Assembly: GCA_018401955.1 (NCBI GenBank)
Contig: JAGYJT010000018.1
Coordinates: forward strand, 1-62,823
DNA length: 62,823 nucleotides
Source of the DNA: Chitinophagales bacterium
GTDB lineage: Bacteria > Bacteroidota > Bacteroidia > Chitinophagales > CAIOSU01
Direction of reading: 5' to 3'
In this document: positions 34,747-43,771 of the stretch, piece after piece
Position numbering within the stretch: position 1 is the stretch's first letter
Layout: each line of letters begins with the position of its first letter
Position numbers and translations under genes: made by a program
The notes under the pieces: model-generated
Databases searched by the model: none
Seen by the model: the letters and a program-made list of their open reading frames with translations, nothing else
What the model was told of the DNA's origin: nothing

Positions 34747-35040
34747 ATGGATTTGTACAAAGAGAAGCTTGACAGTATTGAAAAAAGGGCGCAACAGTTG
34801 GTTGCTGCCCACGTGCAGCTTAAAGACAAATACAACAGCCTAAAGGCAGAGCATAGCGAACTGATGGATTTGCTGAAAGAGCAAGGAGCGCAGTTGGAAG
34901 AAATGGAAAACAAACTGAAGGTGATAAAGGTAGCCAAGCAATTGGGGGCCTCACCAGATGATGATAAAAATGATTTAAAAAAGAAGATTAACGAGTATAT
35001 TAAAGAGATTGACAAGTGTGTCGCTCTGCTGAATAATTAA
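34747..35040 (+). CDS. Small coiled-coil protein, ZapB-like
   Basis: A 97-residue, highly charged protein that starts 5 nt after pheT. Residues 1-60 form a continuous coiled coil (LDSIEKRAQQLVAAHVQLKD, HSELMDLLKEQGAQLEEMEN). A second helix follows (DDDKNDLKKKINEYIKEIDK). In Bacteroidota a protein of this kind sits between pheT and zapA. The pairing with zapA suggests a ZapB-like division role, but the sequence alone shows only the coiled coil. Confidence 0.7.
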   Translation: MDLYKEKLDSIEKRAQQLVAAHVQLKDKYNSLKAEHSELMDLLKEQGAQLEEMENKLKVIKVAKQLGASPDDDKNDLKKKINEYIKEIDKCVALLNN

Positions 35041-35057
35041 GTGTTGAGATAGAGGAA

Positions 35058-35354
35058 ATGAGTAGTGAGCTTATAAATATCAATGTAGTAATTGCCGATA
35101 GGCCCTATCCGCTCCGGGTAAAACCAGAAGAGGAAGAGCGTGTGCGTAATGCTGCCCGCGATATCAATAATAAAGTTAAACAGTTTCAAACCCAATATGC
35201 TGGCAAAGACAAGCAAGATTTCTTGGCAATGTCGGCATTGATGTTTGCCGTGGAAGCGAGTAGTTTTCAAAATAAAACCGTGATAAACGACTCCGCTTTT
35301 GGCGACAGATTGGATGAACTGGATAAATTGCTCACCCAAACCCTTAAAGGCTAG
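35058..35354 (+). CDS. zapA: Cell division protein ZapA
   Basis: A 98-residue protein with the ZapA pattern: an N-terminal beta hairpin (INVVIADRPYPLRVKPEEEE) followed by the helix RVRNAARDINNKVKQFQTQY and a C-terminal coiled coil with QDFLAMSALMFAVEAS. ZapA binds FtsZ at midcell and links protofilaments. It lies 17 nt after the coiled-coil gene and just before a candidate 6S-type RNA and rny, a conserved order. Confidence 0.85.
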   Translation: MSSELININVVIADRPYPLRVKPEEEERVRNAARDINNKVKQFQTQYAGKDKQDFLAMSALMFAVEASSFQNKTVINDSAFGDRLDELDKLLTQTLKG

Positions 35355-35391
35355 TTTTAGCCCCAATACTTCATTATCGGCAAGCAGCACT

Positions 35392-35400
35392 TATATTTGC
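35392..35400 (+). promoter_or_regulatory. -7 promoter box before the candidate small RNA and rny
   Basis: TATATTTGC matches the Bacteroidota -7 consensus TAnnTTTG exactly. It lies 38 nt after zapA, inside the zapA-rny spacer and 115 nt before the rny ATG, which leaves room for a stable leader or an independent RNA. No good -33 TTG is seen. Confidence 0.5.
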
Positions 35401-35404
35401 ATAA

Positions 35405-35510
35405 CTGCCTGTATCGAGACTACTACCAAAGAACCCTTTGTAACAGGCAATGATGCTGTGAGAAGCCGCTCCGTATGAGCGGCAATATGTTCATTTACAA
35501 ACTGAATTGC
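35405..35510 (+). ncRNA. ssrS: Candidate 6S-type RNA (ssrS) between zapA and rny
   Basis: A roughly 105-nt gene-free stretch follows a consensus -7 box. It can form the stem TGCCTGT (35406-35412) with ACAGGCA (35440-35446), and a perfect 6-bp hairpin GCCGCT-CCGTATG-AGCGGC near 35465-35483. The place next to zapA recalls 6S RNA, which lies by zapA in E. coli and which I recall in a similar place in flavobacteria (6S-Flavo). The stem-bubble fold of 6S was not fully traced. A long 5' leader of rny is the alternative. Confidence 0.45.
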
Positions 35511-35514
35511 TACA

Positions 35515-37110
35515 ATGGAAATTATCATCCCGATTATTGCAGCCTTGGTGTCGTTGGCTATCGGCGCTGTGGTTGGCATTAACATAACCAAAGGAAAAGT
35601 GAAAGCCCAGGAAGACCTGGCACAAAAAGAAGCCGAAAAGCTGTTAAAAGACGCCGAGCGCGAAAAACAAAGTTTGCTTGCTGATGCCAAAAAGGAGGCC
35701 GAAAGCATTAAGCGCGACCGCATGTTGGAAGCCAAAGAGAAGTTTTTGCAACTAAAAAGCGAGCACGAAAAAGAAACCAACAATAAAGACCGTAAGCTTG
35801 AAGAGCGTGAGCGCAACCTAAAGCAAAAAGAACAGAGCCTCGGCCAGCAGCAGCAAAACCTTAAGAAGAAGGAAGACGAAACGGATGTTATCCGCCAAAA
35901 TCTTACCCGCCAAACGGAGCTAATCAATACCAAGAAAGAGGAGATTGACAAAGAGCACCAATTGTTGGTTAAGAAACTGGAGCAAATAGGTAAACTTTCT
36001 GCCGAAGAAGCTACCGAGCAATTGATTGAAAGCCTTAAAGACGAGGCCAGAACCCGCTCTATGTCTCATGTAAAAGAGATATTGGAAGAAGCCAAACTTA
36101 AGGCGAATAAAGAAGCCAAGAAGGTTATCATCCAAAGCATACAGCGTACCGCAGCCGAGCATGCCATCGAGAACACTGTTTCGGTGTTCAACTTGAAATC
36201 GGACGATCAAAAGGGTCAAATTATCGGTCGTGAGGGTAGAAACATCCGTGCGCTTGAAGCAGCAACTGGTGTGGAGATTGTGGTAGATGATACCCCAGAG
36301 GCCATCATTATTTCTGGTTACGATCCGGTTCGTAGGGAGGTTGCCCGCTTATCGTTGCAGCGCTTGGTTGCCGATGGCCGCATACACCCAGCCCGCATTG
36401 AGGAAGTGGTTGCCAAAACCAAAAAACAACTTGAAGAGCAGATTGTAGAGATAGGTGAGCGTACCGTAATTGAGTTGGGCGTGCATGGCCTGCACCCAGA
36501 GTTGGTTCGTATGGTTGGCCGTATGCGTTTCCGTTCATCATACGGACAGAACCTATTGCAACACAGTAAAGAGGTTGCAAACCTTTGTGCCACTATGGCC
36601 GCTGAGCTTGGCCTTAACGCCAAGGTAGCCAAACGTGCCGGCTTACTGCACGATATTGGTAAAGTGCCTGATGAGGAGAGCGAGTTGAGCCACGCATTGT
36701 TGGGCATGAAACTTTGTGAAAAATATGGAGAGCACGCCGCTATTTGCAACGCAGTAGGTGCCCACCACGATGAAGTAGAGATGACTTACATTATTTCGCC
36801 GATTATTCAGGCTTGTGATGCCATTAGTGGTGCGCGCCCTGGTGCCCGTCGCGAAACCATGGAAAGCTACATTAAGCGTATTAAAGACCTTGAGGCTATT
36901 GCTATGACCTACGATGGTGTAGAGAAGGTTTACGCAATACAAGCTGGCCGAGAGCTACGTGTAATGGTAGAAAGCGAAAAGGTTGCCGATGAGAAAGCTG
37001 ACGAATTGGCTTTCCTTATTAGCGAGCGTATACAAAACGAAATGCAATACCCAGGCCAAGTAAAGGTTACGGTTATCCGTGAGCGCAGGTCTATTGGGTA
37101 TGCCAAGTAG
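35515..37110 (+). CDS. rny: Ribonuclease Y
   Basis: A 531-residue protein with the four expected parts. There is an N-terminal membrane helix ([20 protein letters not shown]). A long coiled coil spans about residues 30-200. A KH domain follows ([20 protein letters not shown], then [20 protein letters not shown]). The HD domain has the metal-binding pair H379-D380 in [12 protein letters not shown] and later GAHHDEVEM. It starts mRNA decay by endonucleolytic cuts at the membrane. A hairpin after the gene ends transcription. Confidence 0.96.
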   Translation: MEIIIPIIAALVSLAIGAVVGINITKGKVKAQEDLAQKEAEKLLKDAEREKQSLLADAKKEAESIKRDRMLEAKEKFLQLKSEHEKETNNKDRKLEERERNLKQKEQSLGQQQQNLKKKEDETDVIRQNLTRQTELINTKKEEIDKEHQLLVKKLEQIGKLSAEEATEQLIESLKDEARTRSMSHVKEILEEAKLKANKEAKKVIIQSIQRTAAEHAIENTVSVFNLKSDDQKGQIIGREGRNIRALEAATGVEIVVDDTPEAIIISGYDPVRREVARLSLQRLVADGRIHPARIEEVVAKTKKQLEEQIVEIGERTVIELGVHGLHPELVRMVGRMRFRSSYGQNLLQHSKEVANLCATMAAELGLNAKVAKRAGLLHDIGKVPDEESELSHALLGMKLCEKYGEHAAICNAVGAHHDEVEMTYIISPIIQACDAISGARPGARRETMESYIKRIKDLEAIAMTYDGVEKVYAIQAGRELRVMVESEKVADEKADELAFLISERIQNEMQYPGQVKVTVIRERRSIGYAK

Positions 37111-37137
37111 TATCATGTACTAAGTATCAAGTACCAA

Positions 37138-37170
37138 GTATAGCCCTTCGGCTCCGCTTGGGGTGACACT
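37138..37170 (-). repeat. Diverged dispersed GTCAT..CGGAG..GAAGG repeat
   Basis: TAGCCCTTCGGCTCCGCTTG followed by GGGTGACAC is, on the minus strand, GTGTCACCCCAAGCGGAGCC then GAAGGGC. It is a relative of the repeat at 7182. Next to it is a run of TACTAAGTATCAAGTACCAA, another short repeat type. Confidence 0.4.
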
Positions 37171-37184
37171 AGTTTTAAGACTTT

Positions 37185-37214
37185 CCAAAGGCATTGGGCA
37201 ACCGGTGCCTTTGG
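37185..37214 (+). terminator. Terminator of rny
   Basis: CCAAAGGCA (37185-37193) and TGCCTTTGG (37206-37214) form a perfect 9-bp stem with a 12-nt loop, followed by TGTTTT. It lies 75 nt after the rny stop. Confidence 0.7.
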
Positions 37215-37350
37215 TGTTTTACTTTGATAAGGTATCAAAGCAGTTTGTCTACCCAGAAGTTAATGGTATTTGACTAAGCTATTTGTTTCCGTTAAGCGAT
37301 AGTTTACATTCACATAACGAATTAGTGACCAAGGTTTCATCGTTAAGTTG

Positions 37351-37358
37351 TAACTTTG
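37351..37358 (+). promoter_or_regulatory. -7 box of the secreted Ig-repeat gene
   Basis: TAACTTTG matches TAnnTTTG exactly, 22 nt before the ATG at 37380. This is the expected distance for a short leader. Confidence 0.5.
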
Positions 37359-37379
37359 TACACTGACCGAAACTAGGAT

Positions 37380-40229
37380 ATGAGTTGTTTACGTTTAACC
37401 ATCGCCGCATTATTTTGTATTGTCCTTACCACAGTTCCTATGCAGGCACAATTGGTAATTAATGAATTGTCAAATGGTTCGTCGGGCGCAAGAGAATATG
37501 TAGAGTTGTTGGTTGTTGGTACGCCAAGTTGCACCAACAGTTGTGTTGATTTACGTGGTTGGATACTCGATGATAACAACGGTACTTTTGGAGCAGGTGC
37601 CGGTACTGGTATCGCCCAAGGGCATATGCGTTTTGCAAATGACGCTACCTGGCAATGCGTACCCATTGGTACCATAATACTTATTTATAATGACAACGAC
37701 CGAAACCCTAACGTACCAGCCGATAATACAACCGGTGCCAATTGCACTTACGTATTGCCAGCCAGCAGCACGTTGTTTGAGCGCAATACTTCAACGCCTG
37801 TAGTAAACGGCAGCCAAGCGCACAGTGGTCCATATGTTTCTGGTGGTTCATGGGCTACCCAAGGCTTGAGCAATAGTGATGACACTTACCAAGTTAGGGA
37901 TCCAAATAACTTAGCGGTGCCATTTCACGCAGTTGGTTATGGTTCTTCAAACAATAACAACACCATCATTTATTTTGCGGCAGCGGCGGGTACAGGTTCA
38001 GTTTACTATATGGATAATACCGTTAGTAACGACCCTTTTGATCAAGCAAACTGGCTCAAAGGTACCGCACCAGCAGATGAAACCCCAGGCGCGCCAAACA
38101 ATGCTGCCAATGCTTTATGGATAGCAGCGCTGAATAATAACTGCAGCCCAACACCTGGCGTGCAGGTTGATTTGGGCGCTGATGTATCAGTTTGTGCTGG
38201 TGATAGCATAACTATTAGAGCCACTGTAAGTGTGCCGGGTGGTACTTTTGTTTGGAATGGGGTAAATACGGGTACAGTTGATAGTATTCGTATTGCTCCA
38301 GCTGCAGCTATCAACATTATAGTTGAGTATACGGCTGGTCCGGGTTGCACCGATTCGGATACTTTGTTTGTTGATATTTCGAGCGCTCCAGTTGGGGCTA
38401 TAGCGGGTGATACCGCCATTTGTTTCGGGGGCACAACAACGTTAACCGCTAGCGGCGGCACGTCGTACCTATGGAGCACAAGTGATGTTACTGTCGATAT
38501 TACCGTATCTCCTTTAATTTCAACTGTCTACACGGTAACGGTTACAAATGCTTCTGGTTGCACTGATACTGTAAGCGCAACCGTAAACGTAAGCAATCAG
38601 CTTAATGGTAGCATTGTGGGTGATACCGCAATATGCGATGGCGGTAATACTACCTTAACGGCCAGCGGAGGTGATAACTATGTTTGGAACACTACAGATG
38701 CGACCCCAGCAATTACTGTATCACCAAGCGTAAATACAATTTACACGGTAACTATTACCGATAATAATGGTTGTGCCGATACGGTTTCTACAACTGTTAC
38801 TATTAGTGCTGCTCCAAATGGCGCTATTGCTGGCAATACTACAATTTGCCCAGGTGCAAGTACGGTGCTTACCGCCAGCGGTGGAAACAGTTATCAATGG
38901 AACAATACGGCCAATACGGCTGCCATTGCAGTATCGCCATTAACTGACACTACCTATGTAGTTACGGTTACAGGTAGCAATGGCTGCCTAGATACTGTTT
39001 CGGCTTTGGTCACGGTTTCTCAGGCACCTACTGCAAATGCAGGCGCAGACGAGCTAATTTGTGAAGGAAGTACAGTGTTTTTGACTGCTACTGGTGGTGG
39101 CACTTATGCTTGGAGCACCTCCGAAAATACCGAAACAATATCAGTAAGCCCAACTACCACAACTAGTTATGCGGTAACGGTTACAGCCAATGGATGTACT
39201 GATGCCGATACGGTAACTATTACGGTTAACCCTAACAATATAGTGTTGGTGGTTGATACTGTTGTGCCAGAGAGTTGCAATCAGTTAAACGGTTCTATTA
39301 CACTTCAATCTCCTTCCAATTTTGTAACCTATACCTTATTTGACAATGGCCAAGCCATTGATACCATTTTGGGCGGTGGAGTGTTTTTTGATTTAGCAGC
39401 CGGTACCTATGATATCATAGCCACTGATAACAATGGTTGCCAACGCAATGTTTCATCAGTAGTAGTACCTAGCGTAACAGCACCACCTTTTAATGTGGCC
39501 ATTAACACTCCAACATGTTTCGGCGAAGCTAATGGAAGTGTGGTGTTTACGGGTGCTGCAAGTCTTACTTATAGCATCAATGGTGGGGCAGCGTTGCCAT
39601 CTGGTAGTTTTACAGGTTTGGCTGCTGACGACTATAGTTTTACGGTAGCGGATAATATCTCAGGTTGCGACACTGCTTTTATTGTTTCGCTTTCACAACC
39701 CGATGAGCTATCCCTGACCGTCACTCCTGATAGTGTTAATATCATTACAGGTGATTTGGTTGACTTGGTAAGTACTACTGTTGGTGGTTCTGCGCCGTTT
39801 AACTATATATGGGCACCAGCTAATGATTTAAATTGTGATACTTGTCCAACTGTAACGGCAGCACCTATCGATTCGTTAAACATTTACCTTTTAACCGTAA
39901 CCGATACTAATGGATGCATAGATACCGCAAGGGTTGTTGTGCGGGTTAACAACGAATTCTTAATAACAGTGCCGAGTGGTTTCACGCCTAACGGTGATGG
40001 TTTTAACGATTTCTTGCGACCGTTGTCTAATGAGCCGATTACGTTTACCATGATGGTATTTAACCGTTGGGGAGAGAAGGTTTTTGAAAGTACCGGTCTA
40101 CCTGGCTGGGATGGAATATACAAGCGCGAGCCGCAGCCTTTGGGTACCTATGTTTATATTATCGAGTATACGCGCTTAACAAACAACACGCGTGGCTACC
40201 TTACAGGTAATGTTACTTTGTTGAGGTAA
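37380..40229 (+). CDS. Large secreted Ig-repeat protein with T9SS (CHU_C/type B) C-terminal domain
   Basis: A 949-residue protein with a signal peptide (MSCLRLTIAALFCIVLTTVPMQAQ split before LVINEL). Residues 25-250 look like a lamin-tail-type domain (LVINELSNGSSGAREYVELL). From about 260 to 620 there are five Ig-like repeats of about 75-80 residues, each with a GDTAIC-type start, TLTASGG and a TVTVTxxxGCxDTVS end. Two SprB-like repeats follow. The last 90 residues (PSGFTPNGDGFNDFLRP, MVFNRWGEKVFES, LPGWDGIYKREPQPLGTYVY) are the gliding-motility-associated C-terminal domain that directs type IX secretion. The protein is probably exposed on or released from the cell surface, perhaps for adhesion. 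Confidence 0.9.
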   Translation: MSCLRLTIAALFCIVLTTVPMQAQLVINELSNGSSGAREYVELLVVGTPSCTNSCVDLRGWILDDNNGTFGAGAGTGIAQGHMRFANDATWQCVPIGTIILIYNDNDRNPNVPADNTTGANCTYVLPASSTLFERNTSTPVVNGSQAHSGPYVSGGSWATQGLSNSDDTYQVRDPNNLAVPFHAVGYGSSNNNNTIIYFAAAAGTGSVYYMDNTVSNDPFDQANWLKGTAPADETPGAPNNAANALWIAALNNNCSPTPGVQVDLGADVSVCAGDSITIRATVSVPGGTFVWNGVNTGTVDSIRIAPAAAINIIVEYTAGPGCTDSDTLFVDISSAPVGAIAGDTAICFGGTTTLTASGGTSYLWSTSDVTVDITVSPLISTVYTVTVTNASGCTDTVSATVNVSNQLNGSIVGDTAICDGGNTTLTASGGDNYVWNTTDATPAITVSPSVNTIYTVTITDNNGCADTVSTTVTISAAPNGAIAGNTTICPGASTVLTASGGNSYQWNNTANTAAIAVSPLTDTTYVVTVTGSNGCLDTVSALVTVSQAPTANAGADELICEGSTVFLTATGGGTYAWSTSENTETISVSPTTTTSYAVTVTANGCTDADTVTITVNPNNIVLVVDTVVPESCNQLNGSITLQSPSNFVTYTLFDNGQAIDTILGGGVFFDLAAGTYDIIATDNNGCQRNVSSVVVPSVTAPPFNVAINTPTCFGEANGSVVFTGAASLTYSINGGAALPSGSFTGLAADDYSFTVADNISGCDTAFIVSLSQPDELSLTVTPDSVNIITGDLVDLVSTTVGGSAPFNYIWAPANDLNCDTCPTVTAAPIDSLNIYLLTVTDTNGCIDTARVVVRVNNEFLITVPSGFTPNGDGFNDFLRPLSNEPITFTMMVFNRWGEKVFESTGLPGWDGIYKREPQPLGTYVYIIEYTRLTNNTRGYLTGNVTLLR

Positions 40230-40454
40230 GTTGTAAGTTCACAGTCCATAGTCCGCAGTTAGGCTTGAAATCACGACGAAGGGCAGTGCGTTACGAGAAT
40301 CTAGGCCAATATTGGTAAAGTATTTGGCATTCCTATTGCCTTTCAAAGACTAAGGGTCAATTGTGTCCTTTAATCGATAGGTGGTACCTTACGATTACCG
40401 TAAATAGTTTATTCTATGGGTAATAAACCGTTGAATATCGGTAGACCCAATTAT

Positions 40455-40703
40455 TCACCCAACCACTACCTTACGGCGGGTTTTGAGCCAATAGATAAGG
40501 AAAAGCACACTGTAAAAAAGGTATGGCATGGCCAGCAGATACAATATACCCTTGTTTAATCCAACGGCTACACGGCTCCCTTCTTTCATTGATGACTCAG
40601 CAGACGCTTTACACATTGGGCATTGGGCAAATGCTGTATCTGGTAGCATTACTAAAGCTATCATTACCGCAGCTATCACGATATGAGGTAAGTATTTTTT
40701 CAT
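40455..40703 (-). CDS. Small CxxC membrane protein of the oxidase operon
   Basis: The ATG at 40703 (MKKYLPHIVIAAVMIALVML) overlaps the preceding stop in an ATGA, so it is preferred to an upstream in-frame start inside the DUF420 gene. The product has 82 residues: a signal-like or first membrane helix, a CPMCKASAESSMKEGS segment with a CxxC pair, and a second membrane helix (ILYLLAMPYLFYSVLFLIYW). The CxxC pair on a membrane anchor at the end of a cytochrome oxidase operon suggests a copper or redox helper role. That is inference. Confidence 0.7.
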   Translation of the reverse strand: MKKYLPHIVIAAVMIALVMLPDTAFAQCPMCKASAESSMKEGSRVAVGLNKGILYLLAMPYLFYSVLFLIYWLKTRRKVVVG

Positions 40704-41242
40704 ACTCCGTAATATGGGGATATAAGAAAGTATACAATAACGCCGGTTATGGTTACATATAGCCAAACAGGAAGCGTTAGCTTAGCGATGGCTCTATGCT
40801 TCTCGATATCGCCTGTAAGGGCTCTTAAAAAGGTAAACAATATAAAGGGAAGTACCCCAGCGGCTAACACCACGTGCGTAATTAATACAAAGTAGTAAAC
40901 GTATTTCAATAAGCCTTCGCCACCATATTTGGTAGGCTCTGAGAGCGTGTGGTAAGTAACATAAGACAATAAGAAAACGGTGGACACCACAAACGCTGAA
41001 AGCATCATGGCTTTATGTTTACCTATTTGTTTGTTTTTGATGAAGTATAAACCGGCCAACAACAATAATGTAGCAATGGAATTAAGAACTGCATGGAATT
41101 TTGGGAAAAAGGTTAAATCAATACCAAGATCAATATTGGGAGGACTTATAAAAAAAAGAATTACTACTAATGCTGGTACCAGCAACGAGATGGTAATAAT
41201 TACCTTTTTGTAAATTGACTCAGACGCTGTTTTAGTTTTCAT
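40700..41242 (-). CDS. DUF420 membrane protein (oxidase assembly, CtaM-like)
   Basis: A 180-residue protein with five membrane helices (VIITISLLVPALVVILFFIS, then FHAVLNSIATLLLLAGLYFI and others). It has the DUF420 signature His residues: FPKFHAVLN, KHKAMMLSAFVVS, YVTYHTLSEP and LITHVVLAAGVLPF. Relatives such as CtaM are needed for aa3-type oxidase maturation. The start overlaps the end of the SCO gene by 11 nt, which suggests coupled translation. Confidence 0.8.
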   Translation of the reverse strand: MKTKTASESIYKKVIITISLLVPALVVILFFISPPNIDLGIDLTFFPKFHAVLNSIATLLLLAGLYFIKNKQIGKHKAMMLSAFVVSTVFLLSYVTYHTLSEPTKYGGEGLLKYVYYFVLITHVVLAAGVLPFILFTFLRALTGDIEKHRAIAKLTLPVWLYVTITGVIVYFLISPYYGV

Positions 41243-41951
41243 CTTTTCGTTTCAACGACTCCCGGTCGCGCTTCTTATCTTGGTTACCTGCTACTATATC
41301 TAAAACAATTAAGTCTTTGAAAAGTTGATTAACCATTGCAGAATCTGTACCGTCGTAATAACCTCTTATATAGCCATCTCTATCCAGCAAAACAAAACGC
41401 TCACTATGCACAAATGGTTCTGGAAGAGTGGTATCTTCCTCAGCAGATAAATCGATAGCAGGTAGCTTGTAAAAACCAGTGGATAGGTTGTACAGAGAAT
41501 CCTTATCGCCAGTAACTAACCACCATAGTTTAGGATTGACATCGTAAAGCTCTGCATACTCAGACAGCACAGGCAATGAATCCATTGTTGGATTTACTGT
41601 GTGCGATATTAACCTGATAGGAGCGTGGAAAGCACTATAGTTTTTCAGTATAGAATCTTGAAGCAACTTCATGTTGCTTGTCATCTTAGGGCAAATGCCT
41701 GGACAGGTAGTAAAGAAAAAGTCGGCAATGACTATTTTACCTTGAAACGAATCCCTGGTTATTGTTTTGCCGTTGTGAGAGGTAAAGCTAAAATCAGGTA
41801 TCGATTCCAGACTAAGTGTAGGCAGCTGCTTTAGGGGCGAAGGAGTTGTTTTATGTAAAAAATAGAAATAGATGAAAAAAGATAATGGAAGAGCTATCAA
41901 CACTAATACCACTATGGTCATTGTTTGATACCTGATCCCAATATTTTTCAT
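41232..41951 (-). CDS. SCO1/SenC family copper chaperone
   Basis: A 239-residue thioredoxin-fold protein anchored by one N-terminal helix (residues 10-32). The copper-binding CxxxC is in FFFTTCPGICPKMTSNM, and the partner His is in LISHTVNPTMDSLPVL. Strand IPDFSFTSHNGKTITRDSFQ and DRDGYIRGYYDGTDSA complete the fold. It delivers copper to the CuA site of oxidase subunit II, which is encoded in the same operon. Confidence 0.9.
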   Translation of the reverse strand: MKNIGIRYQTMTIVVLVLIALPLSFFIYFYFLHKTTPSPLKQLPTLSLESIPDFSFTSHNGKTITRDSFQGKIVIADFFFTTCPGICPKMTSNMKLLQDSILKNYSAFHAPIRLISHTVNPTMDSLPVLSEYAELYDVNPKLWWLVTGDKDSLYNLSTGFYKLPAIDLSAEEDTTLPEPFVHSERFVLLDRDGYIRGYYDGTDSAMVNQLFKDLIVLDIVAGNQDKKRDRESLKRKDEN

Positions 41952-41961
41952 AATCTATCGT

Positions 41962-42291
41962 TTAATTCCAGAATTCACGTAAGGCCAACCACGATTGACC
42001 TTCCATCATAAAGGCAATCAAAAACCAAACAAGGAAAAGGCAAGGTGCTAATATGCTTATCATCATAGCGCGCATTTCATAGCGTAGGTGCATAAACTCT
42101 CCTACTATAAACACGGCTTTAACAGCACTCATCAAAATGAAAAGCAAATTTAATACCCCACGACCCCATGCTTCGGGCCAGCTAAGAGCTACTGCTACTT
42201 CAAGTATCGTTACTACGCCCATTATGACAGTAGCAACCCATACAGCTTTTTTTTGTTTTTCGTAAGCAGCATTATCGTTATGTGCAGCCAT
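41962..42291 (-). CDS. Cytochrome c oxidase subunit IV family protein
   Basis: A 109-residue protein with three membrane helices (VWVATVIMGVVTILEVAVAL, LLFILMSAVKAVFIVGEFMH, MISILAPCLFLVWFLIAFMM). This is the pattern of prokaryotic oxidase subunit IV (COX4/CyoD type), with the KAxFIxxxFMHLxxE core. It stabilises the subunit I-III assembly. It lies 12 nt after subunit III. Confidence 0.85.
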   Translation of the reverse strand: MAAHNDNAAYEKQKKAVWVATVIMGVVTILEVAVALSWPEAWGRGVLNLLFILMSAVKAVFIVGEFMHLRYEMRAMMISILAPCLFLVWFLIAFMMEGQSWLALREFWN

Positions 42292-42303
42292 TATTTATCT
42301 TTT

Positions 42304-43137
42304 TTACAGTAAGTAGAAAGCAAGGAATACAAACACCCAAACCAAATCCACAAAGTGCCAATACAGGCCTATTTTCTCAACCATTTCGTAGTGGCCTCGG
42401 CGCTGGTAAACGCCACGTGCAGCTTGTATCCATAATATTATATTCATCAATACACCGGTACTTACGTGGAAACCGTGGAAACCTGTAATGAAGAAGAACA
42501 AACAACCAAATAACCAGTTGCCTTCACTGTGGCTAGCATTAGCAGGAATTTCCTCGCCTTTGGTTCCTTTATTATCTTCTGGTAGAGAGAAGCTGTCAGC
42601 CTCATGATCATAGGCTAGATTAACGTAGCCTTGAAATACATCTACTGTTTGTCCTTCAACTACTTGCGGTGTAGTGTAATAACCAAAAGGGTTAGAGGTT
42701 AATGTCAAACCTTGGTGAATCAAGTGATTCCACTCCCAAGCTTGACAGCCCAAGAAAGCAGCTCCACCAACTATGCCCCAAAACATCCAAAGTAACACAC
42801 CATTTTTATTCATGCGGTGGCCTTCTTGTACTGCACGCACTACAAATACGGAGCTCAAAATAAGAATGAATGTCATTACAGTTACAAAACCAAGCGGTAG
42901 CTTGGTACCATGTACAAATGGGAACGAGTTGAATACCGCATTAGGATCTGGCCATACCTCTGCACTCATACGTAGTGCTGCGTACATGATCAAAAACGAT
43001 GCGAAGGTAAATGCATCCGATAGGATGAAATACCACATCATCAACTTTCCATAACTGGCCTTCATAGGCTCAGTTCCACCGTTCCAAATATCTTGTACTT
43101 GTTCGGTTTCTTTCTCTAAGTGGGTATCAGCAGCCAT
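42304..43137 (-). CDS. Cytochrome c oxidase subunit III
   Basis: A 277-residue protein with seven-helix subunit III character. It has YGKLMMWYFILSDAFTFASF, FVTVMTFILILSSVFVVRAV, then a long loop of about 80 residues between helices (residues 135-200, including DNKGTKGEEIPANASHSEG), and the signature FFFITGFHGFHVSTGVLMN and GLYWHFVDLVWVFVFLAFYL. The loop is larger than in most relatives. It is the second of two subunit III genes in a row, both intact. Confidence 0.9.
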   Translation of the reverse strand: MAADTHLEKETEQVQDIWNGGTEPMKASYGKLMMWYFILSDAFTFASFLIMYAALRMSAEVWPDPNAVFNSFPFVHGTKLPLGFVTVMTFILILSSVFVVRAVQEGHRMNKNGVLLWMFWGIVGGAAFLGCQAWEWNHLIHQGLTLTSNPFGYYTTPQVVEGQTVDVFQGYVNLAYDHEADSFSLPEDNKGTKGEEIPANASHSEGNWLFGCLFFFITGFHGFHVSTGVLMNIILWIQAARGVYQRRGHYEMVEKIGLYWHFVDLVWVFVFLAFYLL

Positions 43138-43153
43138 TTATCGTGAAACTGGT

Positions 43154-43771
43154 TTAACTGAACATAAAAAATAAAAGCAAATAAATCCAAAGAATGTCAA
43201 CAAAATGCCAGTATGTCGCTAGCAATTCTATGCCCACTCTCTTGTTGTTATTAGTTTTGAATGCGGCAAGTTTGGCCGGACTGCCAAATAACCACAACGA
43301 ACGCACCAAAGCAATCATCATTGGTATGATACCACCTATTACGTGCGCAACGTGCAAGTAGCTGATTACGTAAACAAACGATCCTGATGGATTGCCGTTT
43401 AAATATATGCCACTTTGCTCCAAAGTCATCCAACCTAAGTACTGGCTAACCATAAATCCAGCCGCCAGTGTCAAAGAAACGAATAACGTTGTATTATACA
43501 ATGAAATCTTATCTTTTTTAAATGCCCATACTGCACCTTGTAAGCTGATACTACTAAGTACCATTAAAATGGCACTATAAGTGAATTGTACGGGCATAAC
43601 AAACTCTTGCCAATTAGGTGCTGCTTTACGCACTAAATATGCGCTGGTAAGCCCAGCAAAAGCCATACATAGCACTGAAATACCCAACCACAGAGCAAAT
43701 TTTTGTGGATGAACCTTGAACGGTTGCACGTTTTCAGGTAAAGGAGTCTGATTGTAAGTTAAAGTACTCAT
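43154..43771 (-). CDS. Cytochrome c oxidase subunit III-like protein
   Basis: A 205-residue five-helix subunit III homologue, with FALWLGISVLCMAFAGLTSA, FTYSAILMVLSSISLQGAVW, SYLHVAHVIGGIIPMMIALV and the ending LLATYWHFVDILWIYLLLFF. It corresponds to the shorter CyoC-like protein found beside a second subunit III in Bacteroidota oxidase clusters. Its start overlaps the ctaB stop (TAATG), so the two are translationally linked. Confidence 0.88.
   Translation of the reverse strand: MSTLTYNQTPLPENVQPFKVHPQKFALWLGISVLCMAFAGLTSAYLVRKAAPNWQEFVMPVQFTYSAILMVLSSISLQGAVWAFKKDKISLYNTTLFVSLTLAAGFMVSQYLGWMTLEQSGIYLNGNPSGSFVYVISYLHVAHVIGGIIPMMIALVRSLWLFGSPAKLAAFKTNNNKRVGIELLATYWHFVDILWIYLLLFFMFS

Noticed and set aside
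38163..39240. CRISPR or tandem DNA repeat in the Ig-repeat gene
   Set aside because: The periodicity is at protein level (75-80 residue Ig-like units). The DNA is diverged and there are no short direct repeats with unique spacers.
40230..40454. Terminator between the secreted Ig-repeat gene and the oxidase operon
   Set aside because: Only a weak AAGGGTCAATTG..TGTCCTT pairing near 40349 was seen. It is too short and interrupted to call.
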